Source of the DNA: Halicephalobus mephisto | Lineage: Eukaryota > Nematoda > Chromadorea > Rhabditida > Panagrolaimidae | Assembly (NCBI GenBank): GCA_009193035.1 | Contig: SWDT01000302.1 | Location: 1-64,000 of the forward strand | Direction: 5' to 3' | DNA: 64,000 bases | Part shown: positions 11,738-22,074 of the stretch, piece after piece | Layout of the letters: every line of letters begins with the position of its first letter | Numbering within the stretch: position 1 is the first letter of the stretch | Made by a program: the position numbers and the translations under genes | The notes under the pieces: generated by a model | The model's database searches: none | What the model was told of the DNA's origin: nothing | The model's input: the letters and a program-made list of their open reading frames with translations, nothing else

Positions 11738-12009
11738 AAATTTGAAGCTATTACAGCTTGAAAGCACTTCGATCATCCATTCAATACTGTTTATTTACAT
11801 TTGAACTGACGGGTTTTTTTCGATCTTGACGTTGTGTTTCTACTTTCTCCGCCGTTTTTTGCTTGCTTCTTGCTTATCCAAGCTAAATGTTTTTGTACAT
11901 TATTTTAATTTATTAGATGTGTTTTCATATAGTTATCATGATTTTATTGAAAATTTTTTCCATCCATCACGTTGCACAATTTACGTTAAATTTCAGGTTT
12001 TTCGTTATA

Positions 12010-13567
12010 ATGGAGCTGTTTTTTGAATTACATGACAATGAAGATGTTTGTCACAAGAAGTTTAGCTCAGAATTCGGTGTTGATGTATGTTTTTGTATTC
12101 AATATCTATTAATCACAATGTAATTTAGGCAACCTTCAAGCAAATGAAAGAGAAGATTCGTTCGAAGTTTTACATTGACTCAGAAGATCAACATTTGTTC
12201 TCCGTGGATAGGAGCGAGATTAATGGTCCTGGCTCAAGTTCTCTACTCGAAATTGGATTTAAAAATCTTGACAAGATCGTTGTTGTAAGTTACTTTGATT
12301 CGCTCAAAGAATCAAAATTTACTGTTAGGATGAACATTGTTAATTTGACTGATTTCAGAAGCATAATATGCTGATTAATTGGCAGACATATCTCCAAATG
12401 ATTGAAGAAATTAGAGGAATGACCACATCTGGTGTCACTGAAGGAAGACGAGAGATTGCCCTTAATGCTCGAGTACAGTTGTCGTCACTCGATACCTCTA
12501 AATTCTTCGTAACCTATCCGACTTTAATGATTGAGCGACTGAGAATCGGCAGGGATATGGATTTTCTCATTCATAACACAAAAAAGTATCTCGACCGTTC
12601 TGTTTTGGCATATTTCGAGGCACTCTATCCAAACCAAAAAGTGGAGCTCAAGGACAAATTGAAAGAGTGTGCTGGCGTTCATGCATGTAATTACAGCTTA
12701 CTTTGTTATTATCTTTATGTATTTTTAGCTTGGCGTATTTGTATTCGTGCAAGATATCGGTTCTTATTATGCCAAGACTCTTGGAAATATCCCTGAACCT
12801 GAGGAGGAGATAGATTTTCCCAACCGGCCAACAATTGATCCAATAGAGATATTTGTATATATTCTACTCAGATTCATTGGGCTGGGGCCAGTTGAAGTTC
12901 ATATCATACCCGATGTGAATAAACCTGAGCTCGTGTTCATCTCGACCAAATTAAGTGAGAATCAATTTGACATTACATTTTATATTTGACTATTTAGTTG
13001 ACAACTTCCGTACGGCTTCTGGAGTATCAGTTCCTCAAATGTTAGAGAACGCACCTCCTGAAGGTGAGGTTTAGATGATTATATATGTATTTAGTTATAA
13101 TTTAGCAAGAGAAAGCGTCGTGATCGATACAGAGATGAAGAGGCAGATGAAAATCCTTTCGTCCCTCCTGTGTCTAAATGATTTGCAAAGAAACAAAGGC
13201 AATCATGGCGTGGTAGAGCGACAATCCACCGAAGCCGAGAAGAGAGAAGGCAAAGAAGGTCCAATAAGGGAATTGAGGATAATCGACTTTGGGGTAATTG
13301 TTTATATGCGATTTTGTATCGTTGTATTGATTACAGGTGAACATGGGCAGTATCATTAATGACTCGGCCATTTTCAACTCCACCCCAGATATCCCTTTTT
13401 TGAAGATATATTTCGAAAAATGGGATATTCTGAACAATATCTACAAGGCAAAGGAAACAATGGAGAACGACCCGGCCCTAAAGAACAACAAGAACGTTAA
13501 CAGGAAGACATTTGATTGTTATTTTAAACGCCTCGAAACAGCTCTACGAAACTTCTCTAATAAATAG
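12010..13567 (+). CDS. ubiquitin-like/novel-domain protein, copy B (unknown family)
   Basis: The exon structure matches copy A: 12010..12084, 12129..12284, 12359 to about 12676, about 12729..12954, about 12998..13063, about 13106..13293, 13337..13567. The product is about 419 residues. Residues 1-77 have the same predicted ubiquitin-like pattern (ATFKQMKEKI, QHLFSVDRSEI, FKNLDKIVV) but share little sequence with copy A. From exon 3 on the two proteins are almost identical. Copy B carries a three-codon in-frame addition in exon 6 and lacks one Phe codon near the C-terminus. Most other differences are silent or conservative. Both copies look intact. Function unknown; the LRIIDFG motif is kept. 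Confidence 0.75.
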
Positions 13568-14869
13568 TTTACCGTTTTAATGTTAAAAATAAATTTTTGT
13601 TTTGGTTTTAAATTTGGGTAGGACTTTTTCATCCAATGTGATTTCGTATGATATTATTGCTAAATAATGTAATTTTTAATCAATTTACACCTTATTTAAT
13701 GAGTTATGGTCTCGGTGGGTGACGGATGAAATTCAGCTGTCCCAGGTGTGGATGAGGATGATTTTGAACATTGATTTGATGCGGTGTTTTTTAATAAATT
13801 GTAATTATTTAGCAATTTGTAAGTTTGAATATTGAGCAAATGGTTCTGGCGGGGTGGTGAGAGGAATTTCGACTGTCCTAGAAACATCTATTGTATACTA
13901 CTTTCATTCAATGTGTAAAGTATAAAACAACCAGTTTTAGCTGTTGCAAATAAGAAGCAAAAAAGATACACTTAACAAAAGTTTAATTCAATCCAATATA
14001 ACTTAGTGTATGTAATTTTAGTTTATCTGTCATACCTAGTTTGGTCTAACCCAAGCCTAAATCCAGTCCGAACTTAACCTTACTACATGAAAAATCAACT
14101 TCAATGAATATTAGTTTCTTTTGTAATTTATTCGATACTTCCAGAATAATTTTAAAATTTGTTGCATATTGTAGAGTTTACAATACAAAATTGAATAATA
14201 TGTAAATTTTTAAAGTTTAGTTGATATTTAAGTATGAAAAAGCACTTTAAAAATTTTTTATTTTAGTTCTACACATAAAAAGAAGCTTAACATTTGCTCC
14301 AGTAAAAAACGCAAATCGTCACTATTATGTTTTAATTTTCGTCACAAATGCAAAATATTCATGAAAAATGTGACAATTGTGTTAATTTTTATCACATTTC
14401 GCAATTTTTACGGAGCCAAAAGTTACTTTTTTTTGTGTAGTTGCATTATCATCAAAATAATTCTTGGAAAATTATATTGAATTTTTAATTTTTAATTGCA
14501 AAATTATAAAAATTAAAAAATATAAATTTTTACAAAACAGTCACAACACGGATTTTCAGAATCTCGATTTAGATGTTGATTCTAAGAGTTCCTAAGTTCT
14601 GAAGCTCTGCAAATCCCCTCAGAATTTCGGAAGAATTCACAATCTTCCAAAAATCGAAATTCCAGACATCAATTTTGAAACTTTTGTAGTGAAAATGAAA
14701 CTTTTATAAAAGGTTTTAACACGAATTCCCAGAACCTTCTGAAAGTTCCCACGAGATTCTAGAAGGATCCAGAAGCTTTCGTAAAATTCAAATTTCAGGA
14801 ATTGTAAATTTTTATTCTTTAAACTCTACAATACTGTGAACTTGGTTCTTGACAGACTGTCCCGTGACT
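13568..14869. other. intergenic, AT-rich, with dispersed-repeat sequence
   Basis: The first 180 bp is the shared 3' flank of the duplicated gene. The rest is AT-rich. Positions 14530-14800 carry the dispersed CACGAATTYCC / TTCTAGAA phrase, including a heat-shock-element-like run at 14757-14779. No gene is seen. Confidence 0.5.
14757..14779. promoter_or_regulatory. heat-shock-element-like run inside dispersed repeat
   Basis: Units TTC, GAA, ATC, GAA, TTT follow one another with two-base gaps. Just upstream (14732-14749) GAA, TTC, AAA and TCC units also alternate correctly. The match is partial. The site sits 3' of the carrier gene, so a promoter role is not implied by position. Confidence 0.35.
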
Positions 14870-15891
14870 TCAGATATGCTTCGCTTTCTCGATTCCGAGG
14901 AAGTACTCTGCAACACCGACGTAGTAGACCATTTGAGCGATTCCGAAAAGCGGAGCGATGACCATCATCCTGCAAGCGGCTCCTTTGAACAGAGCTCTGG
15001 GGCCTTCGTACCGGAGAATCTTGATGAAAGCGTCGGGGATGTTTTTGTATTGAACGTCCCCTGGATTGGACTTGATCGTTTGCATTCTTGTCTTGATGCA
15101 ATCTAATGGAGTCACGCAAAACGAACCGAAAGCACCAGCACCTATTCCTGAGATAAAACTATGATAGAAAACGGCGTCCCCACTTCCGTCGCTTTTCCTT
15201 GGACCGAGTGAATCGAAATACGCAAATAGAGGGAAATAAATCATGGAGAATGTCACGTCCCTTCCTATCGTGGAACCGATACCTCGGTATAACCCAGCAA
15301 TCCCTCGTTCGCGGAAAAGTTCCTTCGCAAGGCCCCAGGCCGTTATTCCGGATCCTGCGTTTTCTGAAAGGAAAATCCATATATCAGTAATTGCCGCTGA
15401 TAGGACTTACGTTGAAGTTGGATCTTGAGAAGCTCCATTGGAGTTGTGACTGTGATTTGCAAGAGTCCAGCCAAACCGCCAGCGGCCATTCCTCTCAAAG
15501 CCGGGAGTTGTTTCTGACCAGGAACAGCGAACTGATGTCGGAAAAAATCATTTGCAACTAGTTTAATGGCTTTTTCAGGAGTAATAAGTAAAATATTAAC
15601 TGCAGATCCAGAATATAGTGATCTAACTTTCGAAAATGTTGTTTTTCCTCCTCTTGCCCAAGTTTTTTTGGCACAATCAAGAATTCCATTATATTCTACT
15701 TTTCCATCTGGAGATACCCGTTGATTTTGCAGTCTTGTTTTAACCAAATCAATTGGAAACACACATGTGACGCCGACAATACCGGCAAACCCGCCGTTCA
15801 GAATCTTCGGCAGATAACTGGAAAAAAAATTTAATAAAATTAATGTTTAAATAACTTACGAAAAGTTGGCCTTATTATCGCTCCCTCCCAT
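14870..15891 (-). CDS. SLC25A22: mitochondrial glutamate carrier (SLC25A22/A18 type)
   Basis: Three exons on the minus strand (start 15889-15891, stop at 14870) encode about 315 residues, close to the family's 320. The three carrier repeats show their signatures in order: [16 protein letters not shown] and PLDCIKTR, each followed by the acidic/Gly half of the motif. Segments [32 protein letters not shown] and [14 protein letters not shown] are diagnostic of the inner-membrane glutamate/H+ symporters. They import glutamate into the matrix, feeding glutamate dehydrogenase and transamination. Introns lie at about 15370-15413 and 15819-15860. Start chosen as the first in-frame ATG ([10 protein letters not shown]). 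A TTTTCAG acceptor 18 bases upstream implies a spliced or trans-spliced leader. Confidence 0.93.
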
Positions 15892-17175
15892 GTTATTGAA
15901 CAGAGAAGCTGAAAATATAAAGTTAAAGTTTTTAGGTTACAATCAGGCCGAAAATCAATATAAACAGAACATTAAAGACCGAAGGTTGGACTCTGTCATA
16001 AAGCGCGTCACCTGAGACATTGTTTCCAGACAGGAAATGAATAAAAACAGACAAATCAGTATAGATGTGAGGGAAAGTTTGCATGATATGAAAAATGATT
16101 TCAAATGTTGAATATATTCTTGGAATTTTACGTATCGTCACTTAAGACAACACTGTTTTTATATCAAATATGAAATAAATAAAAATATATTATTTTCACG
16201 GTTATTTGTTTATAAGTTTCGATCACAGAATACGTTGAATATGTTTTGAACGTTGAGTGTTTTTAGGAGTTTATATATCGTCACTTAAGACAACACTATT
16301 TTTATATCAAATATGAAATAAATGAAAAAATAAACAAATAACCGTGGAAATAATATATTTCAATCACGTGAGGGAAATTGTCTAGAACGAGTTTCGGACG
16401 TCATCGATATATGATAGGATTTTCGTAAATCACGCGGGATAAATCAGTCACAAAAAAAAGTCACTTTAACCACTAGATAAGTTTTCAATCACGTGGAGAA
16501 ATTCATCTTAAATAAGTTTTAGATGTCAATTGGATATATCTGGGACTTTACAAAGCGTCACTCCAAGATGATGTTTTAAACGAGACAGATAACAAAAAAA
16601 TCCGATCGCTCTTTATCCACGAGGTGCATTTCCAATCACATGGAAAAATGATCTTGAATGAGTTTTGAGACGTCAATTACGTATGTCCCTAGGATTGTTC
16701 TTTCAACCTTTAAGTAAAAAAAGTAAAAAATTTCTCTATCAATTGCATCCCGAGAGTCGGCCGAGTCGCTAATGCTCGACCACTCCTCCTTTTCCGTTCG
16801 AGAGATAAAACAAAATAAGTAAAACATTTTTATTTTTTTACAAAAGAAGTGATCGAAAAAGTTTAAAATAAACCAACCGGAAGTCATGAAAGTAAGGGGC
16901 AGGTCGATGTGAACCAAAAATAGAAAGGTTTTGCAATTTTGAAGAGATTAGAGATGAAAGTTCGACGAGAATCATGAGTACAAATTTTTTCGGTTTTAAA
17001 TTAATTTAATTTCGTAAGTAAATTATAAAATTAAATTTATTGGTAAAATATTACGTTAAGTTTATTTTAAAATAAAGTTTTATTTCTCTTATCAATATAT
17101 GAATTTTTCGTTATCTTCGATTTGGGAACTCTATCTTTATTTTTTTATATTTTTTACTTTAGAAATAACTTTAAA
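15892..17175. other. divergent intergenic region, largely repeat-derived
   Basis: This lies between the carrier (-) and the DM gene (+). It contains the degenerate repeat and inverted-repeat structure at about 16060-16720. Positions 16740-16800 are a short GC-richer patch. The remainder to 17175 is AT-rich promoter-type sequence ending in TTTACTTTAG just before the DM start codon. Confidence 0.5.
16060..16720. repeat. degenerate tandem units with an embedded inverted repeat
   Basis: Words TCAATCACGTG, TCAATCACGTGG and CCAATCACATGG start similar blocks at about 16361, 16485 and 16632, each followed by a TTTNRGAYGTCA word. A 50-bp stretch (TCGTCACTTAAGACAACACT...) at 16136 is repeated directly at 16278. 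Within this, ATTTTCACGGTTATTTGTTTA (16188 on) faces its near-complement AAACAAATAACCGTGGAAAT (16335 on), forming a foldback of about 175 bp. This looks like a decayed MITE or foldback array. CACGTG E-boxes recur in it. Confidence 0.6.
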
Positions 17176-20100
17176 ATGACGGATTCTACTTCTGGAAGAG
17201 TTCTATATTGTAGGAAATGTGTAGGCCATGGAAAAAGGGTCATCCTGAAAGGACACAACATCAACTGTCCCTATTTTGATTGCCGCTGTTCTCTTGTAAG
17301 TTTTATATTTCGAAATTCATTGAATCTGTGCTCTATATTACCAAAATCACCAGTCAGAGAAGTCGAAATTTGGACTTTTTGCGCTGAAATAACAAATTTT
17401 TCTATTTCAAAAATCTTACCTAAATTGACAGAACTTGATATCTGGATTTTCCGAATCAAAACATGACCCGCAGGTTGTGTCTTAGAACGGAAATTTTAAA
17501 TATCGAAAGTTATGTCTTAGGGAGAAAATTTTTAATTCAGGAAATTGTGTCAGAACGGAAATTTTAAACATCGAAAGTTATGTTCTAAAATAAAAAGTTC
17601 AAATTTCAAAAATTGTGTCTTAGAGCGAAAATTTTATGTTTCAAAAATTGTGTCTTAACGCGAAAATTTTATGTTTCAAAAATTGTGTCTTAGAGTGAAA
17701 ATTTTAAATTTCGATCTCTGAATGGAAACTTGGATAACACGAAATATCGATATATTAATGTCTTTTAAGTGTCGAAAACTCGATCAAAGAAGATTAACGT
17801 CATTCGAAAGGCGGAATTCTCGACAACTAAACGAAGCCAGACGATTAACAGAAAGCAGAATGAATATCTTAAATGATTTTTCACATCTTCGAGAAGATCC
17901 CGATGCAGGTAATTCTTTATTTCAAAGATTTAATAATTGTAATTTTCAGAATTATATATTGCAAAAATCCAACGCAGTCATGAAGTGAAAGATCCTTGTC
18001 ATAGTTGTCCTCCAGGGGCCTCGGATTGTAGTGGATTATTAACCAAGGTTGATTATAACTTTCGAAACTAAAAACTACCATTTACGTAAACCCTCTAATA
18101 CCCCATGCAAGAGTTAATAATTTCCAATTTCATACAAAATTCTCGAAAAAATTTATTTTCAAAATAAAAAAATCAGTGTCAAGGTTTATGAAGCGGTCGA
18201 CATAAAAGTGAAAATAAAACCTGCAGTTTGCCCGCAACATTCTGGCAGTTCGATGAACATGTTTATATTTATGATTATTTCGAAATCAAACCTGCAGTTT
18301 GCTCGCAACATTCAGGCAGCTTGGTCGACATAAAAGTAAAAATAAAACTTGCAGTTTGCCCGCAACGTTTCGGCAGTTCGATGAACATGTTTATATTTAT
18401 GATTATTTCGAAATAAAACCTGCAGTTTGCTCGCAACATTCAGGCAGATTAGACTCTTTAATTTTTGTAGTAAAATTTGATTTTGATTTTAATGTCGAAT
18501 TTTTTATAGACCTCGACACAAAATTTTTTTTGATATATCTGTTTTAAGATTAAATTCATTTTTCCTTTTTACCCTCATTTTAGTTGGTGAACTACCCAAG
18601 TTTCAAATCTAATCAGATAGTGCCATCTCTGATTCGATCTTGTTCTATCTTTCCGAATTCAAAGAAGCGCTCGCTACCTGATTTCCTACTTCACGACCAT
18701 TTTAGGACGAAAAAGGAAGGGCTGCATCTGCATCACCGAGAATCCGTTGTTTTTCTCGTCATAAAAATCCAAAAACTCAGATATCAATTTCCAAAATGGA
18801 ATTGAATGGATCTTTGTTAGTTAACGTTACGACGGCTAATCCACTTTTGACAAATGCATTGACCGCAGGGAAACCCTACTTTCCCGAACCTTCAACTTCA
18901 TCCGGAATCGAAAACAGAAAACGGATGGCAGATCCCATTCAGGTAAGATTTTAAAAAATCAAAAATAAGTATTTTAAGATTTAAAAATTTTTATGAAATT
19001 CTTTCAAAGTGAATTTTTAGGAATTTTTAAAAATTAGGTTAAAGAAGAAAAAATCGATTTCGACAATGAACTGTCATTTTTTCCATTTTTTTAAAGTCCA
19101 CTCTATACCCAGGAATTCGAAAATTATATTAATTTAAAAATCAAAAATTTTTGGAAATCATTTCGAAATCATTTTTTAATTTTGAGAAGTTAGATAAAAG
19201 TGAATTGATTTCGACAATGAACTGTCATTTTTTCCATTTTTAAAAAGTCTGCTATCTTTACCCAAGAATTCAAAAATTATATTAATTTAAAAATCAAAAA
19301 TTTTTGGAAATCATTTCAAAATTTTTTTTTCCAAAAAATGAGTCGATTTCGACAATGAATTGTGATTTTCTGAAAAGTCCACTATCTTTACTCTGGAATT
19401 TAATAATTGCAATATAAAAATTATAAATAAGTTATTTTTAATTTTTTCAAAATTAATTTTTGTGATTTTTTAAAATTTCAAGAAATTAAATAAAAAACAA
19501 AAATAAAGTAAATCGATTTCGACACAAATTGTCAGATTTTTTTCCAATTTTTTCAAATTTGTTTTTGTTCAGAAATTTAAAAATACTATACTATCTAAAA
19601 AAATATAAAAATTATAAATAAAAATTTCCATAAAATTATTTTAAAACTGATTTTTAGAATTTCAAAAAAAAAATAAAAATTTTCAAATTTTTTAAATTAA
19701 AATTTCAAAAATTATATGTAATTTTTTTAAAATTAAAAATTAAAAAGTAATATTTTTTTAAATTAAAAAATAATTTTTTTTTGTTAAATTAAAATTCAAA
19801 AATAATATTTTTTAGAATTAAAAATTAAAAAATATTTTTTTATTAAAATGTCTATTACCGTAGTAAGGGAGGGTTTTAGATTGGTGACGGCCAACCTTTG
19901 CCTCAACGTAAATTTCCTGTCTGGGATTCTTTGGGAAGTTCGGATCATCTAAGTGCTTTTTCTCGACCAACGAAGAAGAACATGGTTACGGTAATTGACC
20001 CGGCTACAGTAAGCGGAAAAATCGCAGATGGAACAGTTACTGCAGACGGTCAACGATACGTCGTTCTTCCGACTATTCCTCCGATAAGTATTCTGATTTC

Positions 20101-21112
20101 CGAAGAAAATATAACTTCTGAAAAACCTCAACTGAAAATCGCCACTGACACTATCGGGAGTACTGTAGGGATCCCCAAGTCTCCTGATGAGGTTTCTACG
20201 GGAATAAAACCTCTGTTAGATGGACTTCGACAACCTCAGCAAAATATTTTTCCGATCCCAAACATGCCCCAACTTAAGCCCAACATCCCTCCGGCAGTGC
20301 AGCAATCCGCCAAAATTCCGACTTCTACCGTAACTCCAGAATCTGATCAATTCTGGCAAGTCTTTCAAAATTCACAGATTCTGAATTCTTTCGCAAATCC
20401 GAATCTTCAAAGTGCTCTGAATCCGATCCAAAATGCAAATTTTCAACAATTTCAAATTCAAACTTCTCTTTGTCAACCCCAACTTTCGATGAATCAGATT
20501 CCAAAAATCCCGAAAATTTCCAATCCTACTGATTTATTAATCCCTTCGAATCCAACAAGTCAACCACTTCAAGGACCACCTATAATCAACGGTACTTTTT
20601 TTTCATTAAAAAATATATTTTAAAATTTAGATCAAATTCAAAATTTAAACTGGAACACCTCGATCCAACTACAGTCACAAATCCAGAAAGATCAAACTTT
20701 CAATAATTTTCTTCAACAAATCCAACATACCATAACCCCAACTACCGTAACTCCAACTACCGTAAATCAGACCCAAAATTTAATAAGTAATCAAACCCAG
20801 AATTTTTTGAATAACAAAAATCAAATTTTTCAACAAATCAAAATTAATAATTTAGAAACAGATAAACCTCAATTTCCACAGTTGATGGTATCTTCGAATT
20901 CGGCTTTTACAGAATCCGGAAAAACTGGTCCTGTCATCAATCCTATTTCTTTGCCGATAGAACAAAATAATTCTTTAACAATCAATCCATCGAACAATGA
21001 CGTCACTAAATTGACTCCGATGACTGTTGGAACTACAGTAAATCCCAATTATCTCTTCCAGCTCCAGAATTCCATGGGATCCCTCGTCACTAGTGGACAA
21101 AGCGTTAAATAA
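17176..21112 (+). CDS. DM-domain (doublesex/mab-3/DMRT) transcription factor
   Basis: Seven exons fit in phase: 17176..17295, 17770..17908, 17950..18047, 18584..18745, 18781..18942, 19880..20591, 20631..21112, giving 624 residues. Exon 1 holds the first DM zinc site: YCRKCVGHGK, then LKGHNINCPYFDCRCSL. The final Cys of the C-x-C-x2-C group is the first codon of exon 2 (CRKLDQRRLTSFERRNSRQ), so an intron splits the intertwined zinc module. A second Cys-rich stretch (CHSCPPGASDC) follows in exon 3. The C-terminal 400 residues are Gln/Asn/Pro/Thr-rich and look disordered, as in activation regions. DM proteins bind DNA in the minor groove and control sex-specific development. The 35-bp intron at 18746-18780 is unusually short; if wrong, the segment from MELNGS (18796) would be a separate gene. 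Confidence 0.8.
17476..17715. repeat. about 35-bp minisatellite in DM intron 1
   Basis: About seven diverged copies of a unit reading CTTAGAGCGAAAATTTTAT followed by GTTTCAAAAATTGTGT lie in the first intron of the DM gene. The last three copies are the most alike. Confidence 0.8.
18195..18448. repeat. 128-bp direct duplication in DM intron 3
   Basis: GGTCGACATAAAAG occurs at 18195 and 18323 and opens two 128-bp units. Each unit contains two inner copies of CCTGCAGTTTGCYCGCAACA, so four copies of that GC-richer word occur in 250 bp of intron. Confidence 0.85.
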
Positions 21113-21190
21113 TTAATTTTAAAATTTAAATTTAATAAACTTTAAATAACAAACAAAACGAAATACAGTAGTTACACGTAATTTCAAAGA

Positions 21191-21934
21191 TTATTCATCT
21201 GGCAGATTTATCCAGAATTTAGGATTCGTCTCTAATCGCTTGAGGAAGTTGTTGTACCATTGGTTGACGACATCGATAGGAATAAACTGACCGATTTGTC
21301 CATTTTCGTTCGGTAGAGAACGAACAAAAGAATTAGCATAATTAACAAAGTTCCTCAGGGATTTTTTTTGGAAATCCGCAAAACCAGTCTAAAAATTCAA
21401 ATTTATTAAATAAATATTATTCTAAACCAACCTTAACAGTGGCAGTTTTAGAGTCACTAACACGACCAAAAGCATCATTAGCAGATTCCACATGAACCAA
21501 GATCTCTGCAGCATCGCTTGGGCCTTCAAAACTGCGGTTGTAAATCCCGGCCATTTGTCCTTGTTGATTACTATTTACCTAAAATTAATTGTTTTATAAA
21601 AAAAATTAAATAAATTCATACATTTGAAATTCTAAAAAAAGCACTAGGTTTTTCATTTGAAATAACACCAAGAAAATGAAAATTTTCAGGTGCACTTTGA
21701 AATCGGATATAAACAGACCCAGCCATGCCCTCCGGAAAAGCAGTAATACCAGTCAAAAAAACCACAATATGATCAACTGTTCCTATATTTTCAACAATGG
21801 TATTAAAAACAGTTCCATCTTCACTTTTGAAATTTGTTTGAACCTAAAAATATAAAATTAATTAAAATATTTTTATATAAATATCTCACCATCCGACCGC
21901 TGGCAATCACACCTAGTAAATTCGCTTCAGTCAT
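21191..21934 (-). CDS. HIKESHI: Hikeshi-family HSP70 nuclear import carrier
   Basis: Four exons on the minus strand (21890..21934, 21622..21843, 21432..21578, 21191..21388) encode 203 residues. The human protein has 197. Diagnostic stretches are VVFLTGITAFPEGMAGSVY, LGVISNEKPSAFFRIS near residues 50-85, and at the C-terminus IPIDVVNQWYNNFLKRLE and NPKFWINL. Hikeshi carries ATP-bound Hsp70 through nuclear pores during heat stress. The start is the first ATG (MTEANLLGVIASG), shortly after a TTTTTAG acceptor. Its start lies only 140 bp downstream of the ATG7 stop on the same strand, an operon-like spacing. All four introns and exons fit without frame problems. Confidence 0.92.
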
Positions 21935-22074
21935 TTTTTATAAAACAAACTAAAAATAATTAAAAAATAAAAAATTTCAAGTATTCATGAAAAAAACATA
22001 AAATTTGTAATTTAACGATTATTTTATAAATTTTTATTTTTTTACATCCAAAATAAAATTTGACACTCGTATGG

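Larger units (their letters stand above)
11405..13745 (+). repeat. tandem duplication, unit B
   Basis: Second copy of the unit at 8530-10800. The match starts at the GATCCAAGCAAAGAGATATC word in the polymerase relic, is interrupted at 11536-11737, resumes through the 5' flank, drops sharply over exons 1-2 of the gene, and is then nearly identical to about 13745. Confidence 0.85.

Noticed and set aside
14849..15428. Plus-strand frames opposite the mitochondrial carrier
   Set aside because: Shadows of the carrier exons, which encode unmistakable carrier motifs on the minus strand.
16636..16917. 93-codon minus-strand frame and a tRNA-like A-box word near 16740-16790
   Set aside because: The frame lies in degenerate repeats. 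The A-box-like GTGGTCGAGC on the minus strand has no B box (GGTTCRANYCC) or acceptor stem partner.
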